A stretch of DNA of 64,000 nucleotides from Ulota crispa (lineage: Eukaryota > Streptophyta > Bryopsida > Orthotrichales > Orthotrichaceae). Positions 24,511-35,941 of the stretch are shown piece by piece (the stretch's first letter is position 1; every line of letters starts with the position of its first letter). The position numbers and the translations under genes were made by a program. The notes beneath the pieces are model-generated. The model had not been told where the DNA came from, made no database searches, and saw nothing but the letters and a program-made list of their open reading frames with translations. Location of the stretch: contig OY987242.1 of assembly GCA_963920765.1 (NCBI GenBank), forward strand, positions 30,342,002 through 30,406,001, given 5' to 3'.

Positions 24511-25307
24511 CCCTATTACAAAGGTCCTTTGTGATTTTAGTAGTATGATATCATAACATTGTTAACAGGGCGGGTTCTTTTCCCCTATGGGGAGGCATAT
24601 TCCTCCCAGATACTTGGAGGACCTTTAGTTATATTGTAAGTAACTATTGTAAGTAATGTGAGTGACTGAGTTGATGTCTTGTAGCGCTGGGGTCTCCTGG
24701 TTTTTTGGAAGCAAAAGGGAACCCTCCAGCACTGGTGAACAATGTTATGATAGGCAATATCTGGTGCATGCAATAAAAAAATCCGGTTGAAAATGAGCAA
24801 ATGTAAGATCTTTGCCGAAGAAGCTCAGAATCTCCCCCCACACACTTGGGCCTGGTCGGTGACCTGGTCACCAGGGCCGGCGACGATAAAGAGTTAACAA
24901 ATTAAAAAATACAAAAAGAAGCTCCCGTATCACCCCTCCACGTGTCCACCAAAACTACCTGTTCAATCTCTTAGATACTGAAATAGCAACCAACACAACA
25001 CGTGGCACACCGACGTTCCCTTCACAGTTCACACGTGGCACTGCAGACTTTTCCGCAGGCAATGCTTTCAGAGGTGCTACTCTAAGTTAACTCAAGTTAA
25101 CATGCAGCCGTTTCAAAATGGCTTCGTCTGCTCCGTCAAAGGAATTCTGAAAAACTTCCCTCCCGAAGTAGCTTTTGTAAAAGATCTCATGCATGAGAGA
25201 TGGTCGATTCAAAGCTGAGCAAGCAAGCCATGCTTCAAATCCTTTGAAGTAGTTAACTCCAGAGTACCACGCTTCTTTGCATTTGGCGCACCAGTCTTCC
25301 TTTGACG
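24511..25307. other. Upstream region of the phospholipase A2 gene
   Basis: GC content rises from about 24560. A CCTGGTCACCAGG palindrome is at about 24861-24873, and ACGTGGCAC-type ACGT cores lie at 24940-25040. These resemble plant G-box-like elements, so this is probably promoter and 5' leader. No TATA box is assigned. An open minus-strand frame near 24644-24871 is not recognised. Confidence 0.4.
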
Positions 25308-28300
25308 ATGGAATTTAACAAAGCTTGTTTGGTGGTGACGGTGTTGCTGCTGGTTGTGTTAGGATGTGCAACTCCTTCCGACGCTCTTAAAATCAACGGC
25401 AGCAATCTTCTGGTACTGGCGCTCATCCTTCCGAACTCTGTTTCTTTGATCAGCTTTAAAATTTTACTTTGTGATAGTTGAAATGTTGAAGTTCATGATT
25501 CTCGTAGGAGTTGAACATTTCAGCTAATTTGCATTGTAGTCTGCATTGTAGGGAGGACTTTTTCTAAATAGTTTGTATCGTTTTAAGTTAAGAAGAGCTT
25601 CGTATAGTTTCCCGCGATAGTTGAGACTTTGAAGTACTTGATTCTCTTAGTTTTTGAACTTTCCAACTAATTTGCACTGTAATGTTAAGTATTTCGGATC
25701 ATTCTAAGTTAAGAAGAGTTTCGTATGGTTTTCCTGAACCTTTTGAGGTGTGATATGCGATAGTTGAGATTTTGAAGTTTTTGATTCTCCTAGTCTTCGA
25801 ACTCTTCAACTAATGTGCACTGTAATCTGCACTGTTCGGAAGATTTTTTCCTAAGTACTTAGGGTCATTCTAAGTTAAGAAGAGTTTCGTGTAGTTTCCC
25901 TGATCCCTTTGTAATGAGGTGTGATTTGCGATAGTTGAAATGTTGAAGTAAGTTCACTTGATTGTCTTAGAATGATCCGAACTACTTAAAAGAAAGTCCT
26001 CCGCACAATGCAGACTATGCACAGTGAAGATTGGTTGAAAAGTTCAAAAACTAAGTTAAGAAGAGTTTCGTGTTTCTGAGGGCGTTTCTTTTTGTTAACA
26101 TCGGTTTTGTTGACTGTCCAAATTCTAGCCGCGCTTTCGTGTACTGGCGTGTTTGACTAATATTTATAGCTTTCTGAAGTTCTGAAAGTATGAAAAGAAT
26201 ATGTCGTAGCTCATGGATGATTTCTTTTGCGCGTAGTCAAGTTTTAAGTGTTTCAGCCAATTTTTATTGTGAGGATGTTTTTAATATTTAATTTTCTTTC
26301 TCTTTTTCGTTTTTTTGGTCAATATATGTAATTTGACTAATGTATTGATCAAAGTTAGCAAAACTGATATGATTTTTCATGAGTATTGCATTGGCATGGT
26401 AGCAACCAGGTTTCAAGTTCGAATTTGTTTTCATTTATTTTGGTTTCATTGAGAGGACTTTCGTAAAAAATTTGATTTCATTTGTTTTGGATTGAGTAGT
26501 TTCGAAATCGAGCATGATTTTCGGTAGTAAACTAAGGTTTGCAAGCAAAAAGTGTGATATTTATGTTGTTAGTGTTACCTGGAGTACACTGCTTGATGGA
26601 TAAATGATTATTAATTTTCAATAGTTAGAGTAAGCACTGATTTTGTTGAAAAATGTGAACTACTGTAATACCTGACCAGCTAGCTCATGTGATATACTGA
26701 GAATGTACATATGTGGTGGTTTTGCAGCCCTGTAGTAGTACATGCGAGTCCAAGAATTGCAAAAGTAAGCAACATATTATGCCCCCCTCGTTTCACCCTT
26801 TGCCTTGTCTCTTCTAGTGCAGGAGCACAACCTTGACCTCCTCCACATGCTTTTTGTTTCATGTTTATACTTCTAAGAGTTCTGCAATTGTAATAAAATT
26901 CAAGCACAACGTATTTTACACAACGATTTTGAGTTTTACCCGGAAGATCATATTATGGATGATGAAAAAAGAATGCTTTCTAGGTGGTGTTTTGTCGAAG
27001 CAACTTTCTCACCCGTCTAAATAGATGTTTAAATCTTTATCAGAAAACAACTTTGTTGTATTAGTGATTTGATGGAATGAATAAAAATTTTACATTTGTA
27101 CAAAGATATGAACAGATTCTATGCAAAATCATCAACAAGTCGAATGCAATTTGTTGTTGGATTGATTTTCATAAAATTCTCTTGTGTTGATTCATTGCAG
27201 ATCCACTCGAGCTGCGATATGGGAAATATTGCGGTCTAGGTTACACAGGTTGTGCTGGCCAAACTCCTTGTGATGGGATTGACACTTGTTGTCAAACGCA
27301 TGACACCTGTGTAGGCACTAACCTTGGTGAGTGATTACTTGCTTACCTGATGATTGTTAATTTGAACAACCTATGAACCTTCCGATTCATGTCGCTAATT
27401 TTGTTGAATAATTTTAGATCAATCCATGTCATGAAAACCCCAACTTTGACAAAACTTAAATGATATCCTCATGTTATCTATTGATTCAAAGTTCATCTGA
27501 TATTCAGAATGTCTTTTCATACAAAGATCCTCATTAGAGTTTCTAATGTTGTGAATGTGAACATTTCAAAATGGTGACGCTATTAGAGTACCTCCAATTC
27601 CAACTTCAAAAATTCATAATTAACATAATAATGAATCCGTAAAATATAGATCGAAGAGTATCGGATTCAACTCTGATTTTTTATTTTCGTGAGAAACTGA
27701 GTGAGGAATCTTTGTGATTTGTGCAATCCCTCTGAAAATCCGGATAGTGTACTATCAAGTAACAAACTCTTCGAGCCAGTCGGTACTGTAATTATTCTAC
27801 GGGAAATTACAAATAGGGGCATGAAAATGTAAAAAATTAAAAAATTACAGATAAGGGCATAGCTTTAAAATAATTTGCAAATTTTTGTAATTTTTTTTGG
27901 TTGGAACATTGGTTGATTTAAACATATCATATTAAATGTTAGCTAATTTCCAAAAAATCAGAGATGTTTCCAAAAATTGCCATTCCTTCTACTAAAATTT
28001 CTTTCTTTAGGCTTGATTGGGAGAGGCGTTTAAGTTTTTTGGAAGTTAGCTAACATTTAATGTAATATATCTAAATCAACCAATGTCCAAACCAAAAAAA
28101 TTACAAAAATTTACAAATTATTTTGAAAGTGTGCCCCTATTTGTAATATTTTTCATTATTTATTTTCATGTCCCTATTTGTAATTTCCCCATTATTATAT
28201 AAAATAATCATATAGTGCGTGCCACCATAAACCAACAAAGATGCAACAATCATATTAACTATTTATAGAAACCTTCAAAATTTTATTTCTCTTTGTAACT

Positions 28301-28962
28301 ACAAGCAATGAGATGTTAGGAAAAAAGTTACGAAGAGAAATTGGAATTATCTTTTGTCAAAAAAAAAGTTATCATCATTCATAAATTGTAACTATTGGAC
28401 ATTTTACACTAAGAGGGCAAAGAATTGGCCACCTTAGCACAAGTTGCCTCAATATTAATAATTAATTTGTATGAAATTGACAAGTTGACTAACTAAATTG
28501 ATAAAAATCCAAAGTAGAATCATGCTACTTGGCCAACGCATTTATGTCCATTGTGACAAGTTCAAGAGGTGTCATCTTGGTAGTGGAGCATGTCATAGCT
28601 AAAAGCTAATAAAACAAACTACCCAAAAATTTGACCACTTTCCATAGTTTGTTGGTTTATGGTGGCATGCACCGTAGTACCAACTCTTGTAGTTTGCTGA
28701 TGTTTGGCTTGTTTGTACAGAGAATTATTCGAACACAACCTGCAACAATGCACTGATAACCTGCGTCAAGAATTTTCGGAGTGGCAACGCAACTCAGTTT
28801 GCAGGCTCCAATTGCTCTGAAACTTCGGTTGAAGCTGTGCTTGTTGCTACCATGAAAGTAGCTTCGCACCTCAGCAGTAGCCCTGGCATGCCTGAGATCC
28901 ATCAGTATTGGATAGAAGCCTTAGTTTCTATTTTATCAGCTATCTTGATCTTTGGTTGGTGA
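25308..28962 (+). CDS. Secreted phospholipase A2, plant type, with hydrophobic C-terminal tail
   Basis: Four exons (25308-25412, 26728-26764, 27201-27326, 28721-28962) give a 169-residue protein. It hydrolyses the sn-2 ester of phospholipids with calcium in the secretory pathway or apoplast. Residues 1 to about 26 form a signal peptide with a leucine/valine core. The calcium loop YGKYCGLGYTGC follows. The catalytic motif CCQTHDTCV places His81 and Asp82. The mature part has twelve cysteines, as is usual for plant family members. Four N-glycosylation sequons occur at N91, N94, N112 and N120. The protein ends in a hydrophobic stretch (residues 153-169, WIEALVSILSAILIFGW) preceded by small residues SSSPG, which resembles a GPI-attachment signal or a tail anchor. 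All introns are GT-AG; the third holds foldback MITEs. Fold assignment is firm and the lipid anchor is inference. Confidence 0.88.
25470..26070. repeat. Tandem 140-150-bp repeats with one inverted unit in PLA2 intron 1
   Basis: Units start near 25472, 25617 and 25756 with GATAGTTGA and end with AAGTTAAGAAGAG plus TTTCG. A fourth unit starts near 25932. Its middle (about 25968-26060) is the reverse complement of the other units. It begins CTTAGAATGATCCGAACTA, whereas unit 2 contains CGGATCATTCTAAG. Confidence 0.75.
27799..28190. mobile_element. Foldback MITE in PLA2 intron 3
   Basis: GGGAAATTACAAATAGGGGC on the left is mirrored by CCCTATTTGTAATTTCCC on the right. The arms continue through TTGCAAATTTTTGTAATTTT and TTAAATGTTAGCTAA. 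It is about 390 bp and non-coding. The target duplication is not clear. Confidence 0.65.
28215..28673. mobile_element. MITE with CCACCATAAACCAACAAA ends in PLA2 intron 3
   Basis: GTGCGTGCCACCATAAACCA on the left and GGTTTATGGTGGCATGCAC on the right are inverted repeats of about 25 bp around 410 bp of AT-rich DNA. It lies about 50 bp upstream of the last exon. Flanking duplications are not resolved. Confidence 0.6.
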
Positions 28963-29646
28963 ACATGCACATGCATCTATAATGCAAGAGGATTCTATCC
29001 CTGTAGTATTAGACTACTTTTGAGTATGGTGCCTTCTCAAACTTCTTCAAGGTAGTTTTTATTCATGCAAAGGTTCTTCCTTTGCGGTTCAAAATCAATA
29101 TATTAATGCTACAAGGATAGACATGACAACAATTGTATTTCAGTAATTGCAAGAGCTTGGGCCTCAAGTTTTGTTTAAATTGTAATGCAACAGTGGTCAC
29201 TATTGTGGTTAATTTCTTTGTAAAGTTAGTACCCAAATAATGTATGAAAATTGAAGTGCTATTGAATTTTTAGTACATTTAGTAATATCTCTAGCAACTT
29301 GAGCTAATCATGAAATCTAGTGTTGGGATTGCTGCTCCAAAGCATTGTAAGGGCATTAGACATAGTTTGACTTTGATTCATGTTTGGCAAACATTGTTGG
29401 TGAAGTAAAATTCTTTCAGTGAAGTGCATATTTTTTATATCGTAAGCAATGCATTTTAGCACTTTAATTAAATGGTCAAATAAATGGTTGGATCTCTTAT
29501 TTGCATGAGTTCAACTATTTGTCAGCTCTCCTTGATCCAAGTCTTAATCAGCTTATGTTCTTTCATCTAATTGCTACTATAGAAACAGTTGTAACAAAGC
29601 AGCCGGTGTAAGAAATGCAATGAGTTTGTGTAGGCATTGTAATACA
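28963..29646. other. 3' flank of the PLA2 gene
   Basis: AT-rich and probably partly 3' untranslated region. No other feature was recognised. Confidence 0.4.
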
Positions 29647-29650
29647 TTAA

Positions 29651-29872
29651 CCCTTGAAGGACGAGGCTACTATAATACATACTATGTACGGTGGCATTTG
29701 ATGCCAACAAAAGTTTTGATTTGGGATCTTGACTACTTCACTAGAACAACATTGATCTATATTCTAACTTCTTTGTTGACTTTAAATGTAATAAAGGTGT
29801 GAATGTATTTCAAATACTAGAAAAATATCCCATATTGTACTGGCCGCAAAGGGTTGCCTTGTCCTTTATGGG
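29651..29872. mobile_element. TTAA-site MITE, 225-bp class, copy 1
   Basis: TTAA lies at 29647-29650 and 29873-29876. The ends are CCCTTGAAGGACGAGG and TTGTCCTTTATGGG. The interior AATGTAATAAAGGTGTG and ATTGTACTGGCCGCAAAGGG is shared with the copies at 29939 and 39272. Confidence 0.8.
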
Positions 29873-29938
29873 TTAATAAAAAACATCTTTTCTGTAATAC
29901 GCTTTGATGAGATGTGCTGTACGAAGGCCTTGTTTTAA

Positions 29939-30164
29939 CCTTTAAACGACAAGAGGGCATTGTATATACATTGCCGTATAATGGGCAATTGCTACCAACA
30001 AAAGGTTGTAATTTGGGATCTCAAATAGCTCACTATGACCGCATGGATCTATTCTCCAACTTCTTGGTTGATCTCAAATGTAATAAAGGTGTGGATGCAC
30101 TCCAAATACAAGAAAAATACATCGTATTGTATTGGTCGCAAAGGGCTGCCTCATCCTTTAGGGG
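29939..30164. mobile_element. TTAA-site MITE, 225-bp class, copy 2
   Basis: TTAA lies at 29935-29938 and 30165-30168. The ends are CCTTTAAACGACAAGAGGG and CATCCTTTAGGGG. It has the same orientation and layout as copy 1, about 60 bp upstream. An 84-codon open frame through it is not conserved. Confidence 0.8.
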
Positions 30165-30600
30165 TTAAAGAATTTTTTTGCAACAATGTGCTTTGATATG
30201 ACATTTATTTGGCTTTTTCAGGTAAATGTATCAAACTATTTACTAAGTTCCATTATTCAAAAATGGCTAATGCCCCTTTCACACTTGTACATTGAAATAA
30301 GGAAAGAGTGGCTGTAAAATTGTTTTATGTAGGACTGTTCACATTTACTAGAGTTATTAGGAGCCATTCCTACTTGGCAGATTTGTCACAAGGCTCGTTA
30401 TGGAGTGCTTACAAAAAGTAGATAGATAAGCATCCGCAATTTCCGCAATTTTTTGCTAATTCATTTTACTCCAAATTCTTGTAGAAAATGTACATTTGAG
30501 GGATTCTCGGAGCCATAGAAGCAGTTTTAGGAAAACTTGGCTCGAGGCCTCGATTACAAAGGACCACTGTCCCACATTTTTTGTTAACTACTGCTTTTGT

Positions 30601-30927
30601 CTACTTGGCGGTGACGTGGCGGCTTCCATCATTGGCGGCAATCACAAGCTTTGCATCCATAAGAAACCTGCAACCTGCTGCCTTCGAGCACATCTGCCTA
30701 GACTTCCACAATTCTTCCGCTTTCTCTAAGTACAATCTTCTAACCTCTGAAGTCATCATGCTTCCATTGCCTTGTGTTTTTTGAATTGAATGCGGCATTA
30801 TTTTTTGAAGTTCTTTTTCATTGGGAATGCTTCCTCTGTACTTGGTAACTTGTTCTCCTGCATTCAAATTCTTCTTCAACTCTCTTTGAAGGCTGATTGT
30901 TTGTCCTTTCCCAGAGAATGTTGACAA
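30601..30927 (-). other. Unrecognised 108-codon open frame inside the Harbinger element
   Basis: The frame has ordinary protein-like composition (segments ELKKNLNAG, RLYLEKAEELWKSRQ, AKLVIAAND) rather than the low complexity of nearby AT-rich frames. I do not recognise it. It could be a third gene of the element, part of a captured host exon, or chance. No family motif is visible. Confidence 0.25.
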
Positions 30928-31134
30928 AGTTACGTGCTTGAAACATTGTAGTATTGGTCATTCAATGATCCGCCACTTGTGTTTATGCATGCAAGTTCCC
31001 CCTTGATTTTACGAATGAGCTTTTGCAAACGACAAGTACTCCCCTTACAACTTTCTCCTCCTTCAGTCTCGTGGTCTTGCCTTCTCTCTATCTAATAGCG
31101 TAAGTGCTGTCCCATTCTTGCACAACAAACCAAA

Positions 31135-33160
31135 ATGGAAAATCAATTAAACTCCAACAACTACAACACCCCAATCCAACCAGAACCTGTTCCTCTCCAA
31201 CCTCATAGTCTCCCAGTGAGCGGTGAGCTTCCCTTTACCTATTTCTTGGCAATATGATATCATTCTTCACTTTGACATTCTTCACCTCTATTCTCTTCTA
31301 ATGTTGTTTGCACTTGACTTGCAAAACCTGCCCATGCACTCCGATGCCACAGTAAGAGTCTTTTTTAAGAAGTTCGTATGATCTGCATGTACAGAATGTT
31401 GAGTTGTTCTGTAAAGCAATTTGACATGCACGTAATCAGTTGCCATTACGGTTAGCCCTCTTTTGCACCACTTAGTTCCCTTTACTCTCCCTTTATGTGG
31501 TAGTTGGGTTCTCAATGGCCGAGTTCCAATTGAACCACCCTCCATCAGACATGCGCAGTCCACTGACCATGCGCGTATCGTTGATCGGCAACCTCGTCCA
31601 ACCTTCGCCGGTACGGAGTGCACCATTGAGTCTTGCGAGCGTAGTACCATCCCCACATGTGCAGGCGCCCAACACCTCTACCAGCTTGAATGCCTTCCTT
31701 GCAGTTGGAGGCCAAACTATTCTCGCGCGCATCCACTTGTCTCCGCATATGAGCTCTGCAAATCCTACTCCCGGCAGTAGCTCTCGATCTGCAAGGCCAT
31801 CACTTCTATCTGCAGCCAACACTTCCAGGGAGAGCAGCAAGAAGCCCAAGAAGGAGCGTGGACTAAACTAGAGTTTAATGGAAGTACTGGCCCTCATCAC
31901 TTCAAAAAAAGAGCAGCAAGTCCAAGAAGATGATGTTGTTGATGTACGAGATAATTTTGCATTTGACACGACAAAGTGGTCACGTACCCCAGAGGATGTC
32001 ATGAGAGCCAATCACTCCCCTTGCTTGCGGGACCCTGTAGCTTGCAAGGGAAAGTGGAATCTCACTATTTCAGAGTTCAAAAGAATCTCCGATTACCTCC
32101 AACAAACTGGGAGAAATGCAGCCAACTACTGGGAGCTGTCCACTATTCAACAAATGCAAGAAGGTCTATCAAAACAATTTACCAACAAAGTTTACTAAGC
32201 CATTGCTAGCTGGTACGATGACCGTCCGTCAATGAGGCCACCTCACATGCGCAATACACTCTCTCCATACAACTCTAACTATGTAGGATATGTAGAAGGG
32301 AACGACAACATGAAGGAAGACACCAACTACACGGCAACAGATGACCCATTCGTAGTAGATGAAGTACTTCCCAATGGGCTGCATATGCTGTACACTCCTC
32401 CCAAATCTCCAAGTAGCTCAACGTCCCCTCCTCATAACTACTCCTCCACTCCGTCTGCTAGCATGCAAACACCTTCTTCTGCTTGTGCTCCAAGCCCTAG
32501 GCGTGGAAGTGGCATCCCTCTCGGCATCATCCCCCAAGTTATAAGTTCTTTAGAAACATCAAGTTATACCAAGGGGAGGTCGCAAGGAAACACCGGCGTT
32601 AAAAGGAAGAGCACTGCAGCTAACACCTCAATAGTCAAAGCTACTTGGGGCATAGGCAAAGCTATGGCGCACACAATGCAGGATATTGCCTAATCCTAGC
32701 GGGAAATGGAATGTTCAAAGATGGATGCGCAATTCAGACTTTACAAAAAAACAAGGAATTCTTGAAGGAAAAATACCAAAGGTACCACACAAACGCTAAC
32801 GAGGTGAATTTCATTGTCAGGCTGGCTGTTGAAAAACAAGGAGGCATTGCCGATTGTCTTCCAGACATGACTAGCATCCTTAGTAAGGGCTTAGGAGTTG
32901 CTGATTTTCAACCAAGGGTGCACCAACCTCCTGAGCCCTAAGCTCCGCAGATGACTGAACCGAAAGGTTCCGGCGCAAGAGGCCGAGTGGTTAATGAAGT
33001 GCTCAACCTTGTCACCGTACCAGGCTACTCAAATGTTGCAATGCAAGACCCTAACTTCCAGAACTCTACACTGAACGACGTGCACTCAATAGTCAATGAT
33101 GCGGACTTGATGCAGCCACATGCTGTTGAGCCAAATGCAGATGCTGCAGTCAGAGAGTGA
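31135..33160 (+). pseudogene. Harbinger Myb/SANT-like accessory protein, decayed
   Basis: A likely first exon starts at ATG 31135 and ends near 31222 at GTGAGC. The second starts near 31509 after GGTAG. The main frame runs 31497-32690 and includes KGKWNLTISEFKRISDYLQ followed by NYWEL. This is the trihelix/SANT-like pattern of the DNA-binding partner of Harbinger transposases, which recruits transposase to the element ends. A proline/serine-rich spacer follows (about 32395-32500). One in-frame TAA at 32196-32198 and a frame change near 32690 break it. Coding text resumes in another frame to 33160 (KNKEFLKEKYQRYHTNANEV). The family call rests on pattern and location. Confidence 0.6.
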
Positions 33161-33691
33161 AGTGCTCCATGATGGATTGCACTTCTTGTCCGCAAACATC
33201 AGGGCAATGCCTAAGCTCCGTCATGCATGTATCAATCCTCACAGGAGATTGCAGCCTGCACCGCAAGGACAAGTTGATTAGTACTTGCAGCTACTATAGA
33301 ACGTAGAAGTACTACTAGTATAGAGTACCTCATGTGTTTCCAGTCCTTTCATAGGGCATGGTTTGATGAATAAAAAACATGTTTTTCTACAATTTGTTGT
33401 ACGATTATGTTTTTCGAGCATCAAATCAAGACATCAAGTACTTTCTGCAATGAATGTGATGAGAAACATATAGACATATATGTGAAGCTACCTCTGCAGC
33501 TCTTGTTATTTGTGATGCACTTCCACATAATATTCAAAATGTTCATATCTACAAATACCCTAAACTACTAGGCATGTGAAAGACAAAGACCATAGGAAGT
33601 TGCATATTCCTACCAAAAACTACAGTTGAATTGAAGAGCAGTAAACAAAAGAGGAAGTGGAGCCAAAAAGCATTTCTCACCTTCTTCTTCT

Positions 33692-35055
33692 TCAATTACC
33701 ATGAGGGCACTGAGTGGTGAGGTATACTCCTAGAAGCCTCCGCTTTTGAATTGCGGCACCATTCCACACACCATTGACTTTGGCATCGGGAAAAGCTTGA
33801 TGATTTTCTGGGTCCTCAATCCCTATGTTCTCATGGGCAGGCTTGACATAGTTCCCCTGCCTCTTGATAACAGCCAAAAACTCTTCCACGGCTTCCTTCG
33901 ACTGTCCAAGCAAAATATTGTGCAAAATGGCGCAGCACATAATAACATCTGGGAGAAAGGAAATTTCAAGGTTAGACTTGACTAATAGCTCACGGAATGT
34001 AGACTTCATAATATCAAAAGCATTTTTGACAACACACCTGTTTTTTTTCAGTCTTCTATTGAAGACGGACTTGGACATAGAAAGAGGGTTCAACTGAGGG
34101 TGAGGGATCATTAGCCAGGATAAGAGGGGATAACCTTGGTTGCCCAAAATGTAGGGAGTGAACCCATCTTCTCTCCCTTCATTACCAAACAAGTTGCCAT
34201 TTGTTGCAAGGTTGTATAAAGATGAGTGCCTCAAAACTCTTGAGTCATTGGTAGACCCTGGCATGCCCAAGAATAGGTCAAGAAATCTTTTTTTGCTATC
34301 AACTACGGCCTGGCAGTTAAGAGTATATCCCCCGACTTAAAGTAGTAGTAATCACTAGGGACATGCCGAGGTTTACCGATAGAGACGTGAGTCCCGTCAA
34401 TCACTCCAGCTATAGCCGGTAAACCACAGAGACAAGAAAACTTTTGCTGGGTCAATCTTAAGCGCTCTCCCGTGGGCAAGGAAATATTATGTTTTAGTGT
34501 GTCATTGATCACTCTGACGACATCTCAAAGAATAGACCTGACAATGCTCCTTCCGAGTGCAAACATCTCGAAGCATATGTTAAGAGGAACACTGTGTGAG
34601 AGCTTGAATAAAGTGCACACTATCCAAATTTTTACATGGATTGCAGCACGATACCTTGTGTTCTGCCTATAGATTTGTGGGGATAGGATGTTTGCAAGCG
34701 TGAATACAGAACGTCGGGACATTTGGCAGAGCTCAACCCACCTCGCATCATTATACTCCGCCATCAAAAACCGAGAAAACCAAGCAGTCAACCGAGGTTT
34801 CACCCAGAAGCCAAGGTCCTCTTCCAAAACCGTAGGTGCTATTAATAAGCAGAAGGAGTTTATCCCATTGTGCATAGCAAGCACGGGATTCTCCAAGGTC
34901 TTGCCGAGAGTGTCCAACATCATTTGCAGTGATGTGCTCGCATCCTCCTCCTCAGGACCCGCCGGCAAAGTCACAAGGTTTTGCGCAAACAACGTTTGCA
35001 CAACAAACCACACTCTAAGAATCAGCGACCGACGTGCATTGTCACTCAAATCCAT
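33692..35055 (-). pseudogene. PIF/Harbinger DDE transposase, broken
   Basis: Starts at ATG 35055 and reads to TGA at 33692. Recognisable parts in order: an N-terminal region with WVELCQMSRRSVFTLANIL, the first catalytic aspartate in AGVIDGTHV, the second in GMPGSTNDSRVL, then GYPLLSWLM and CVVKNAFDIMKSTFREL, and LHNILL near the end. The usual third acidic residue, glutamate in a VVE-type motif before AFG, appears as lysine (VVKNAF). An in-frame TGA lies at 34525-34527. A one-base loss in a G run near 34322 shifts the frame between the first two aspartates. A probable 5' untranslated intron runs from donor GGTGAGTTT near 35389 to acceptor CAG at 35068. The protein cannot be active as it stands. 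Confidence 0.85.
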
Positions 35056-35941
35056 GACAAGATGACTCTGGAGAAGAAGAGAACAGAGAACAAAATTTCA
35101 AAAGAATTGCAAGAGTAAATCATGGGGTAAATTGCAAAAGAAAACTCGAATAAAATCTTCAGCAACCAATGACACAGATGATTAATTTTTTGGAAACTCT
35201 AATCATAAATTCTCATACGAAGCACCTCCAATTCCCCTCGCGCACTCCTTTAAAAGCTATTCGAACTAGACACGCGGAGAAAGGAGCATTTGAATGAGCA
35301 AATTGCAGTGTCGCAAGCATTCAAGAGTCACAATTCAAGAGAACAAGACAAAATACTAAACGGGCAATTTCAAGAGAAGAGAAACTCACCTTCAAACACC
35401 AATTGCGACGGCGATTGCCTTCAAAGTCGACGTCGAACTTCACCTCTAGAAGATGCGGGATTGCTTTGAAGTACTAGCGACGGTCACATGAATGCAGATC
35501 GTCAAAGTATCAGAGACAATAAGAAGAAAGCAAATGAACGTAGAGCTGCTGCGCCTCCATCCGTCTCAAATGTGGAGAAGTAACAATTTGTGTGCAAATA
35601 TTAAGAGAACACTATCAATAACAACAGAGACTAAACTTGAAGAGAAGAGAAGAGAAGAAACATGACTAACGGGACTTGCTTGCACGGATGCAAGGTTTTA
35701 CAAAAGAGCGAGTCTGAACACCTCACGCCACTACAAATACTCGAGTAGACGTGGCAGGGCAAGAGCAGCCACCCTAATTTTTTAATAATATAGTATGAAC
35801 GCCCCTACGGATGAATACCTAAACACCCTAAACCGCCTCAGAAAAGATATTTACCCCATAAACCCTGATTTCTAGGGTGCACAAAAAAATTCTATGGTTT
35901 AAAACCGGTCTTACTAAATCATGAGTGCAAAAGGGGCATAA

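Larger units (their letters stand above)
30271..35938. mobile_element. PIF/Harbinger DNA transposon, full-length but decayed
   Basis: The ends TGCCCCTTTCACACTTG and, inverted on the right, TGCCCCTTTTGCACTCA form TIRs matching at about 14 of 17 positions. They are flanked by TAA at 30268-30270 and 35939-35941, the 3-bp target expected for PIF/Harbinger. The 5668-bp element carries the two genes typical of the superfamily in convergent order: a Myb/trihelix-like protein on the plus strand and a DDE transposase on the minus strand. Both are broken, but intact ends mean it could still be moved by a relative. Confidence 0.85.

Noticed and set aside
26395-26425. GTTCGAA in a B-box-like context in PLA2 intron 1
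   Set aside because: No A box at the right distance and no cloverleaf, so neither a tRNA nor a recognisable SINE.
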